This document shows positions 58,283 through 64,000 of a DNA stretch of 64,000 nt, in pieces (position 1 is the stretch's first letter; each line of letters begins with the position of its first letter). The notes under the pieces were generated by a model that saw nothing but the letters and a program-made list of their open reading frames with translations, was not told the origin of the DNA and made no database searches. The translations under genes and the position numbers were made by a program. The stretch comes from Ramlibacter algicola (GTDB lineage: Bacteria > Pseudomonadota > Gammaproteobacteria > Burkholderiales > Burkholderiaceae_C), in the NCBI RefSeq assembly GCF_016641735.1, contig NZ_JAEDAO010000001.1, positions 2,232,001 to 2,296,000 of the forward strand. The letters are read 5' to 3'.

Positions 58283-59038
58283 TCAAGCGATCGCGTAACC
58301 CCCATCCACCGGGATCGCCGTCCCCGTCACGAAGTCGCTGGCCTTGCTCGCGAGGAACACCGCGATGCCCGCCAGATCCTCCGGCTTCCCCCACCGAGCC
58401 ACCGGCACCCGCGCCAAAACGCGCTCGTTGAGGCCCGGCACCTGCTCGCGCGCACCGACGGTCATCTCGGTGTCGATCCATCCCGGCAGCACCGCGTTGG
58501 CCTGGATGTTCTCCTTGGCCCACGCCAGCGCGATCGACCTGGTGTACTGCACGATGCCGCCCTTGCTGGCGCAGTACGGCCCCGCATAGGGCGCGCCGAA
58601 GATCGACAGGATCGAGCCGATGTTGATGATCTTGCCGCCGCCGGCCGCCTTCAGCAGCGGGTAGGCCGCGCGGCAGCACAGGAAGGCGCTGGTGAGGTTG
58701 GTGTCCATCACCGTCGTCCACTCGGCCAGGGTCATGTCCTGCGGCTGGCGGCGGATGCTGGTGCCGGCGTTGTTCACCAGGATGTCGAGCCGGCCATGCT
58801 GGTCGCGGAGCTGCGCGAACAGCGCCTGCACCTGCGCTTCGTCAGCCACGTCCGCGGCGATCTCGCTCGCGGCCAGGCCTTCGCCTTGCAGCGCGCGCAG
58901 GGCCGCCGCCGATTTTTCACGATTGCGTCCCGAGACCACCACGTGCGCGCCGGCCTGCGCGAGCCCGCGCGCCATGCCCAGGCCGATGCCGCCGTTGCCG
59001 CCCGTGACCAATGCCACCTTTCCCGCCAGATCGAACAT
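58283..59038 (-). CDS. short-chain dehydrogenase/reductase
   Basis: A 251-residue classical SDR. Cofactor loop VTGGNGGIGLGMARGLAQ with VVVSGRNREKS (Arg after the second strand suggests NADP(H)), NNAGTSIRRQP, catalytic Ser in IINIGSILS and the Tyr/Lys in PYCASKGG, where Y-x-x-x-K is YCASK. C-terminal VTGTAIPVDGGYAIA. Resembles gluconate 5-dehydrogenase or 3-oxoacyl-ACP reductase-like SDRs; the substrate cannot be set. Confidence 0.9.
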   Translation of the reverse strand: MFDLAGKVALVTGGNGGIGLGMARGLAQAGAHVVVSGRNREKSAAALRALQGEGLAASEIAADVADEAQVQALFAQLRDQHGRLDILVNNAGTSIRRQPQDMTLAEWTTVMDTNLTSAFLCCRAAYPLLKAAGGGKIINIGSILSIFGAPYAGPYCASKGGIVQYTRSIALAWAKENIQANAVLPGWIDTEMTVGAREQVPGLNERVLARVPVARWGKPEDLAGIAVFLASKASDFVTGTAIPVDGGYAIA

Positions 59039-59082
59039 GCGTGCCTCCGTGGAACGAGTTGCTGCCGAGCATAATCCCGCGC

Positions 59083-59811
59083 ATGCGCCAGATCGTCCTC
59101 GACACCGAAACCACGGGCCTGTCGGCCGAAGCCGGGGACCGCATCATCGAGATCGGCTGCGTCGAACTGCTCGCGCGCAAGCTCACGGGCCACAACAAGC
59201 ACTGGTACCTCAATCCGGAGCGGGACAGCCACGAGGACGCGCTGAAGGTCCACGGCATCAGCAACGAGTTCCTGCGCGACAAGCCCAAGTTCGCGGCGGT
59301 CGTCGACGAACTGCTGGAGTACCTGCGCGGCGCCGAGGTGATCATCCACAACGCGGCGTTCGACGTCGGCTTCCTGGACAAGGAACTCGAACTGCTCGGG
59401 CGCCCCAAGCTCTCCACGGTCGTCGGCAGCGTGACCGACACGCTGGCCATGGCCAAGGAGCTGTACCCGGGCAAGCGCAACAGCCTCGACGCGCTGTGCG
59501 ACCGCCTGGGCGTCGACAACTCCGGCCGCACGCTGCACGGCGCGCTGCTCGACGCGGAACTGCTGGCCGACGTCTACATCAACATGACGCGCGGCCAGGA
59601 GGCGCTGCTGATCGACGCCGCGCCGCAGGACGCCGTCGGCGCCATCCACACCCGCGTCGACCTGCGCCAGTTCACGCTGCCCGTGCTGCTCGCCAGCGAC
59701 CAGGAGTCCGCGGCGCACGAGGAAGTGCTCGCGCAGTTGGACAAGGAGAGCAAGGGCAGGACGCTCTGGCGCATCCAGACGCGCGAAAGCGGCTCGGCCC
59801 CTGTGGCATAA
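59083..59811 (+). CDS. dnaQ: DNA polymerase III epsilon subunit (3'-5' proofreading exonuclease)
   Basis: A 242-residue DEDDh exonuclease. Exo I D7/E9 in QIVLDTETTGL, Exo II HNAAFDVGFLDKEL, Exo III with the catalytic His in LHGALLDAELLADVY. The C-terminal part (residues about 190-242) replaces the alpha-subunit contact of E. coli. The ATG at 59083 gives the usual MRQIVLD start; longer frames run into the divergent SDR gene. It is followed by tRNA-Val. Confidence 0.96.
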   Translation: MRQIVLDTETTGLSAEAGDRIIEIGCVELLARKLTGHNKHWYLNPERDSHEDALKVHGISNEFLRDKPKFAAVVDELLEYLRGAEVIIHNAAFDVGFLDKELELLGRPKLSTVVGSVTDTLAMAKELYPGKRNSLDALCDRLGVDNSGRTLHGALLDAELLADVYINMTRGQEALLIDAAPQDAVGAIHTRVDLRQFTLPVLLASDQESAAHEEVLAQLDKESKGRTLWRIQTRESGSAPVA

Positions 59812-59852
59812 TCTCGTGCTTTCCCGCACCGCGCTTGGCGGTGCAGCGGAAG

Positions 59853-59927
59853 GGGTGATTAGCTCAGCGGTAGAGCACTGCCTTCACACGGCAGGGGTCG
59901 CAGGTTCAAACCCTGCATCACCCACCA
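59853..59927 (+). tRNA. tRNA-Val (anticodon CAC)
   Basis: A 75-nt cloverleaf with encoded CCA. Acceptor GGGTGAT pairs with ATCACCC. Anticodon stem CTGCC/GGCAG encloses TTCACAC, giving CAC (reads GTG, frequent in this genome). T arm GCAGG-TTCAAAC-CCTGC. CATAAT at 59807-59812, overlapping the dnaQ stop, may be a -10 although about 40 bases upstream. Confidence 0.97.
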
Positions 59928-59945
59928 ATCAAAAACAACGACTTG

Positions 59946-59967
59946 CGGCACCTTCGGGTGCCGTTTT
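59946..59967 (+). terminator. intrinsic terminator after tRNA-Val
   Basis: CGGCACC-TTCG-GGTGCCG with a UUCG tetraloop, followed by TTTTCGTT, 18 bases past the tRNA. Confidence 0.92.
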
Positions 59968-60056
59968 CGTTGGCGGTATGGAAATCGGACCCGGTCCACG
60001 TCCTTGGTCGACGAGGTCGAGTGGGTGGATGCTGATCCCTGTGCTGCGGTCGCTGC

Positions 60057-61205
60057 TCAAACGGAACTGCTTTCGTTTCCCGTTCCCGTTCCCGTTCCCG
60101 TCGCCGGACCCGTGCGAGGGAGCCGCAACGCGAACTCGGACCCTCTTCCATGTCCGCCGCTGCGCACCTGGACCACGCCGCCATGGAGTTCAGCGATCTG
60201 GTTCACGATGGCCAAGCCGACGCCCAGTCCGCCAGGGACAAGGTCGGCGGCACGCGGCTCCTGCGTGAACAGGTCGAAGATGCGGGGCAGTACGTCTGTT
60301 GCGATGCCGATGCCGGTGTCCTGCACGCGGATCACGAGGTCATCCGCCTCGTGGGTCGCCTTGACCCAGACCCGCCCGTCGGGTGGGGTGTACTTGACGG
60401 CGTTCGTCAGCAGGTTGGCCACGGCCTGCCGCAAACGGTCGGCGTCGGCCAGCACGGGAAGCGGCTGGTCGGGCAGCACTGCCTCGAGTCGAACGCCCTT
60501 GGATCGGGCCGCTGCCATCTGGCCGCCGACTTCGTTGTCGATGAGAACCCGGACATCGAATTGCGTCAGCCGAAGTTCCAGTTTGCGGTGCTGCAACCGC
60601 GAAACGTCCATCAAGTCGCCGATCAGCCGCTCCAGCACGGCGACCTGGTTGTTGATGGTCTGCGCCGCCTTGTCTGCCCTCGCGTCGCTGCTCGTCTTGC
60701 TGACGATGTACGCGGCATTCTTGATCGGGGCGAGCGGGTTCCGCAGTTCGTGGCCCAGTGTGTCCAGGAAGCGGTGCGTCCTCGCCATCGCCTGCTCGAC
60801 GGAATCCAGCTGGTTGGCGCGGTTCTCCGCGTTCATCCGTTGATCGGTCCGGTCCCTCATGATCTTGATGTAGCCGCGAAGGGCCGTCCCTTCCCAGAGT
60901 GCCGTCACGGTGCCCGACACCCAGATTCTTGTGCCATCCTGCCGCAGGTGCCACCGGTCGTCATGTGCGTAGCTGTTGGCGCGGGCGACGGCGAGTTCAT
61001 GGACGTCCAGCCCCTTGGCAACGTCCTCGGGCACGAACAGCATCGAGATGTGCTTCCCGACGGCCATGCCGGGCGCGTAGCCGAAGATGTCCTCGGCTCC
61101 GCAGAGCCAGTCCACGATCACGCCGGCGGGGTCCAACAGCACGACCGCGTAGTCCCGCAGTCGGGGCAATGCCAGCTCGAGCAGTTCACGCGACTCGGGT
61201 CTCAT
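60057..61205 (-). CDS. cytosolic PAS sensor histidine kinase
   Basis: A 382-residue kinase without membrane helices. PAS domain at about 15-120 (YAVVLLDPAGVIVDWLCGAE, SGTVTALWEGTALRGYIK). Dimerisation helix with H152 (LDTLGHELRNPLAPI), N box NLLTNAVKYTPPDG, G1 DTGIGI, G2 GGLGVGLAIVNQ. The signal would be cytosolic. The last residues (TGPATGTGTGTGNESSSV) are encoded by a hexanucleotide repeat. No response regulator is adjacent; the orphan regulator at 22702 is a remote possibility. Confidence 0.9.
   Translation of the reverse strand: MRPESRELLELALPRLRDYAVVLLDPAGVIVDWLCGAEDIFGYAPGMAVGKHISMLFVPEDVAKGLDVHELAVARANSYAHDDRWHLRQDGTRIWVSGTVTALWEGTALRGYIKIMRDRTDQRMNAENRANQLDSVEQAMARTHRFLDTLGHELRNPLAPIKNAAYIVSKTSSDARADKAAQTINNQVAVLERLIGDLMDVSRLQHRKLELRLTQFDVRVLIDNEVGGQMAAARSKGVRLEAVLPDQPLPVLADADRLRQAVANLLTNAVKYTPPDGRVWVKATHEADDLVIRVQDTGIGIATDVLPRIFDLFTQEPRAADLVPGGLGVGLAIVNQIAELHGGVVQVRSGGHGRGSEFALRLPRTGPATGTGTGTGNESSSV
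60075..60100 (+). repeat. hexanucleotide microsatellite in the kinase tail
   Basis: Four near-perfect GTTCCC units in tandem (the first is GTTTCC). They encode Thr-Gly repeats at the C-terminus on the minus strand. Unit loss or gain keeps the frame, so length would vary without truncation. Confidence 0.75.
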
Positions 61206-61409
61206 GGGACGATTCTGGGCGGGCTGGCAGGCCGGTCATGTCCGGGGCACGGCCAGCGCAGGTAGGACGACGTTGACACGCGGGAGTCGCGCTGCTCCCA
61301 GGTCGGCACGGTCGAGCTTGGCTTCTCCACCGCGACTTCTCAAGCAAAGCATCTGCGCCGGTGGCCGGCCGCGAGTTCGCCGCGGGGTCCGGTGCCTGTG
61401 AGAAAGCAT

Positions 61410-61580
61410 TCAACGCGCGGTCGTGGCGGCAGGCGCGGAGGCGGCGGCACGTGCGTGCGCGACCTTGCTGCTCGCTTCTTCGCGCGGATGCCCGATCAGC
61501 GCGACGGATTGCAGGATCGCCAGCGTCAGGATGGCGGAGGCGCAGGCGGCGGCGAGGCGTTCGGTCAGGGGCGTGGTCAT
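61410..61580 (-). CDS. small single-helix membrane protein
   Basis: A 56-residue protein, MTTPLTERLAAACASAILTL, with one hydrophobic helix (AACASAILTLAILQSVALIG) and a charged Ala-rich tail (EEASSKVAHARAAASAPA). A GAGGAG ribosome site lies seven bases before the ATG. I recognise the general type from Burkholderiales genomes but not a function. It is the only coding sequence supported in 61206-61865; the rest of that stretch shows only the promoter at 61761. Confidence 0.6.
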   Translation of the reverse strand: MTTPLTERLAAACASAILTLAILQSVALIGHPREEASSKVAHARAAASAPAATTAR

Positions 61581-61760
61581 GGCAGCTCCTCGGGTGGTCG
61601 ACGAGCCTGCGACATGCGGCTGGTCGGACCCTGGGTTGCAGCCCACGCGCGAACCGTTCAAGGAAATGCTGGCTCAGCCGGCCCGCGCTCGACACCGTGC
61701 GCTCGCGTTGCGCGAACGCTTGCGCGCGCACGACCGCGTTGATGCCTGCATCTGCTGACC

Positions 61761-61790
61761 TTGACAGGCTTGCGCCCCGGCAGACAAATA
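61761..61790 (+). promoter_or_regulatory. candidate sigma-70 promoter of the FecR-receptor-kinase operon
   Basis: TTGACA (61761-61766), an 18-base spacer, then CAAATA (61785-61790), 75 bases before the start of the FecR-domain gene. The -35 is consensus; the -10 is moderate. Confidence 0.5.
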
Positions 61791-61865
61791 GGTGAACGCA
61801 TGGGGTACGCCGATGCCTGGCGTTGATGTCCAGGCCGGTTCGCCCGCCGCGAGCGGAGGTCCGTC

Positions 61866-62816
61866 GTGCCGCACGCCACGAGTTCGCTGGGGTCCGTCCT
61901 GCTGTGGGTCGCGGGCCTGCTCGCGTCGTCGCTGGCATGCGCGCAACCAGCCACCGTGGTCGGCATCCTCGAAGGCAGCGCCACGCTGATTCGCCAGACC
62001 ACGCGCTACGCGCTCGCCGAGGGCATGGCACTGCACGAGCAGGACATCGTCGAGACGGCGCCCGGCGCGTTCGCGCAGCTGGAACTGCCCGGCGGCGTCC
62101 TTGTGGGCCTCGGCGAATCGACGCGGCTGATGCTGCGGCCGCGGCTCGCGAAGGGAAAGGGCGCGACCCCGCTCTACCTGCTCCAGGGTTGGGTGAAGGC
62201 CAGCAGCACTGGCGGGTTCGGCTACGCCAGTCCCGCCTTCGAGATCGCGACGCAGGCGGGCACCAGCGTCGTGCGCCTCGCAGGCGCGCAGTACGAGGTG
62301 TTCCTCGAGAGCGGCGGCGGGAAGCTGACAGCGCGCGACGGTCCGCCGGCGGTGCTGCAACTGGCCGGCGGCGACTTCGTGCAGCGCCGCGAGGGCGCCA
62401 CGCCGGCGGTGGCGCGGCGTGCCACGCCCGAGTTCCTGGCCCGCGTGCCGCGCCAGTTCCGCGATCGCCTGCCCGCTCGCGGCGAGCAGCTGGCGCGGCG
62501 GAACGTCGTGGCCAAGCCGCTCGGCGAGATCGCCTACAACGACGTCGCGCCGTGGTTGCGCACCGAACCGGCGATGCGCCTGCAACTGCTGCCGCTGTGG
62601 CGCGCGCGGGCCGCCGACCTGGCCTTCCGCGCCGGCGCCAAGGCCGACCTCGCGCAGCACCCGGAATGGGAACCGTACGCGGACCCGGAAGGCTATGCGC
62701 GCCGGCTGGCGGAAGAGGCCGAGCGCCGTCGGGCGCGCGAGGCGGCGCGGCAGGCCGCCCGGGCCGCCGCGGCCGCCAGCGCAGCCGCCGCCAACGCGGC
62801 GGGCAAGCAACCATGA
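61866..62816 (+). CDS. FecR-domain periplasmic protein
   Basis: A 316-residue exported protein. A signal peptide (LGSVLLWVAGLLASSLACAQ) is followed by a FecR-like beta domain (VGILEGSATLIRQTTRYALA, DIVETAPGAFAQLELPGGVL, TRLMLRPRL). A second beta-rich region is GFGYASPAFEIATQAGTSVV, and it ends in a long charged Ala-rich helix (YARRLAEEAERRRAREAARQ). Such proteins, unlike sigma-linked FecR, often accompany CHASE2/kinase sensors and may scaffold or sense at the envelope. The GTG start has GGAGGT six bases upstream. It is probably first in an operon with the haem receptor and kinase. Confidence 0.85.
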   Translation: MPHATSSLGSVLLWVAGLLASSLACAQPATVVGILEGSATLIRQTTRYALAEGMALHEQDIVETAPGAFAQLELPGGVLVGLGESTRLMLRPRLAKGKGATPLYLLQGWVKASSTGGFGYASPAFEIATQAGTSVVRLAGAQYEVFLESGGGKLTARDGPPAVLQLAGGDFVQRREGATPAVARRATPEFLARVPRQFRDRLPARGEQLARRNVVAKPLGEIAYNDVAPWLRTEPAMRLQLLPLWRARAADLAFRAGAKADLAQHPEWEPYADPEGYARRLAEEAERRRAREAARQAARAAAAASAAAANAAGKQP

Positions 62817-62874
62817 ACCATGCGGCCGCCTGCCGCAACGCAGTGACTCGGACAGCCAAGCTGGGAGAACCGTC

Positions 62875-63756
62875 GTGCGCCTCTTGCTCAAGTTCAACCT
62901 GATCTTCCTGGTCGTCTTCGTCGCGGGCCTGCTGGGCGCCGCCAAGGTGTCGCATGACCTGCTGCAGAGGAACGCCAAGCAGGAAGTGCTGGACCACGCC
63001 CGCCTGACGATGGAGAAGGCGTCGGCGATCCGCAGCTACACCAACGACCAGATCCGGCCGTTGCTGGAGACGCAGATGAAGTACACGTTCCTGCCGCAGA
63101 CGGTGCCCGCCTACTCGGCCACCGAGGTGCTGGCCACGCTGTCGAAGACCTTTCCCGACTACACCTACAAGGAAGCGACCCTGAACCCGACCAACCCGCG
63201 CGACCGCGCGGTGGACTGGGAGGCCGACATCGTCAACCGGTTCCGCACCCAGGCCGACCAGAAGGAGTTCGTCGGCGAGCGCGAGTCCGGCACCGGCCGC
63301 GCGCTGTACATCGCGCGCCCCCTGCGCATCACCAATGGCGCCTGCCTCACGTGCCACAGCACCGTGGAAGCGGCGCCGCGCACGCTGATCGACAAGTACG
63401 GGTCGGCCGGCGGCTTCGGCTGGCAGATGAACGAGGTGATCGGCGCGCAGGTCGTCTCGGTGCCGATGTCGGTGCCGCTGGCGCGCGCCGACGAGGCCTT
63501 CAAGGTGTTCATGGCGTCGCTGGTCGGGATCTTCGTGGCCGTCGCCGCGGCGCTGAACGTGATGCTGTACCTGCTGGTGGTCCGCCCGGTGACCAAGCTG
63601 TCCACGCTGGCCAACCGCGTCAGCCTGGGCGAGCTCGATGCGCCGCCGTTCCCCGCCTCCAGCCGCGACGAGATCGGCACGCTCTCGCGTTCGCTCACGC
63701 GCATGCGCAACAGCCTCGACCAGGCCATGAAGATGCTGGAGCCCGAGGCTGCATGA
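62875..63756 (+). CDS. haem-binding Tll0287-like (DUF3365) receptor with HAMP domain
   Basis: A 293-residue membrane receptor. Helix 1 is LLLKFNLIFLVVFVAGLLGA. The periplasmic part (about 25-210) matches the Tll0287-like/DUF3365 pattern, with IRSYTNDQIRPLLETQ, a PAYSATEVLATLSKTFPDYT segment and one c-type haem site C157-L-T-C160-H161. Helix 2 is FMASLVGIFVAVAAALNVML. A HAMP linker follows (VVRPVTKLSTLANRVSLGEL), ending in RDEIGTLSRSLTRMRNSLDQ with no kinase domain of its own. The start is GTG at 62875 after GGGAGAAC. The stop overlaps the kinase ATG (ATGA), so the output is probably that kinase. Redox or gas sensing is inferred from the haem. Confidence 0.85.
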   Translation: MRLLLKFNLIFLVVFVAGLLGAAKVSHDLLQRNAKQEVLDHARLTMEKASAIRSYTNDQIRPLLETQMKYTFLPQTVPAYSATEVLATLSKTFPDYTYKEATLNPTNPRDRAVDWEADIVNRFRTQADQKEFVGERESGTGRALYIARPLRITNGACLTCHSTVEAAPRTLIDKYGSAGGFGWQMNEVIGAQVVSVPMSVPLARADEAFKVFMASLVGIFVAVAAALNVMLYLLVVRPVTKLSTLANRVSLGELDAPPFPASSRDEIGTLSRSLTRMRNSLDQAMKMLEPEAA

Positions 63757-64000
63757 CGCGCATGCCCGCACCCATCCCATCGCGCATCGGCTCGTACCTG
63801 GTCCGGGGCGTGGTCGGCTCGGGCGCGATGGGCATCGTCTACCTGGCGCACGACCCGGCCATCGACCGGCCCGTCGTGGTCAAGACCATCCACCGCCGCC
63901 TGCTGGAGGGCGGCGACGACGAAGCGGGCGTGACGGCCCGTTTCCGGATCGAGGCGCAGGCCGCGGGGCGGCTCACGCACCGCAACATCGTGCCCGTCTA
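63753..64000 (+). CDS. Ser/Thr protein kinase, 3' end beyond window
   Basis: The first 82 residues of a Hanks-type kinase: glycine loop GVVGSGAMGIVYLAHDPAID, catalytic-lobe lysine in VVVKTIHRRLL, helix C and QAAGRLTHRNIVPVY. It resembles the kinase at 4291-6120. The ATG overlaps the stop of the haem receptor gene by 4 bp, so the two are made together. The remainder of the kinase lies outside the window. Confidence 0.92.
   Translation, partial: MTRMPAPIPSRIGSYLVRGVVGSGAMGIVYLAHDPAIDRPVVVKTIHRRLLEGGDDEAGVTARFRIEAQAAGRLTHRNIVPV

Overview
The window is very GC-rich, densely packed chromosomal DNA. Third-position G/C use, gene order and protein content point to a betaproteobacterium of the order Burkholderiales, most likely a Comamonadaceae member of the Ramlibacter/Variovorax type. 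That placement comes from recognised gene families and gene order, not from a 16S gene or a database search. No phage, insertion sequence, CRISPR array or integron is visible. Almost everything reads as core or metabolic chromosome, with a few short dispersed repeats between genes.

Layout. 1-3306: end of the pheT-ihfA-merR-tRNA-Pro(GGG) block. 3384-6120: an FHA-domain nucleotide cyclase next to a membrane-anchored Ser/Thr protein kinase. 6130-13361: a NUDIX hydrolase, a TRAP transporter (dctP, dctM, dctQ) and a gentisate-pathway operon (3-hydroxybenzoate 6-hydroxylase, gentisate 1,2-dioxygenase, fumarylpyruvate hydrolase) with a divergent MarR regulator. 13463-18752: an OmpA-type lipoprotein, a Rieske oxygenase coupled to a glutamine-synthetase-like ligase, a zeta-GST maleylpyruvate/maleylacetoacetate isomerase, pgeF and a small membrane protein. 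18830-22585: the polyhydroxybutyrate operon phaC-phaA-phaB. 22702-26349: an orphan response regulator, a di-haem peroxidase, an unknown protein and dusA. 26420-32424: a CoA-thioester aromatic pathway operon (2-aminobenzoyl-CoA/salicylyl-CoA monooxygenase-reductase, enoyl-CoA hydratase, two acyl-CoA dehydrogenases, RidA). 32429-34923: a secreted amidohydrolase, a TctC binding protein and a lipoprotein. 35032-36027: a mosaic inverted repeat and a GntR regulator. 36028-45044: the propionyl-CoA/methylmalonyl-CoA block (scpA, meaB, pccB, a GST, pccA, a PhoD-like phosphatase and a VOC protein that may be the epimerase). 45026-50480: TctC, D-cysteine desulfhydrase, an RnfB-like ferredoxin, the intracellular PHB depolymerase phaZ and tyrB. 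50596-58213: uvrB, then the complete isc operon iscR-S-U-A-hscB-hscA-fdx. 58283-61580: an SDR, dnaQ, tRNA-Val(CAC), a soluble PAS histidine kinase and a small membrane protein. 61866-64000: an operon of a FecR-domain protein, a haem-binding HAMP receptor and a second Ser/Thr kinase, cut by the window end.

How the parts work together. The metabolic genes describe a heterotroph that takes up organic and aromatic acids through TRAP and TctC-type systems. It degrades them through the gentisate route and a CoA-dependent hybrid route to acetyl-, propionyl- and succinyl-CoA, and stores surplus acetyl-CoA as polyhydroxybutyrate. phaC and phaZ each carry a TGC-N3-GCA inverted repeat like the PhbF/PhaR operator near their starts, so synthesis and mobilisation may share a regulator.

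The most unusual items are: (i) a modular repeat of about 60 bp, found as a short version at 7886-7960 and as a mosaic with 26-bp perfect terminal inverted repeats at 35032-35302, both abutting the TAG stop of a minus-strand gene; (ii) two kinase-centred signalling modules; (iii) the Rieske oxygenase / GS-like ligase pair; (iv) a near-duplicate of the pccA start site just upstream of pccA.
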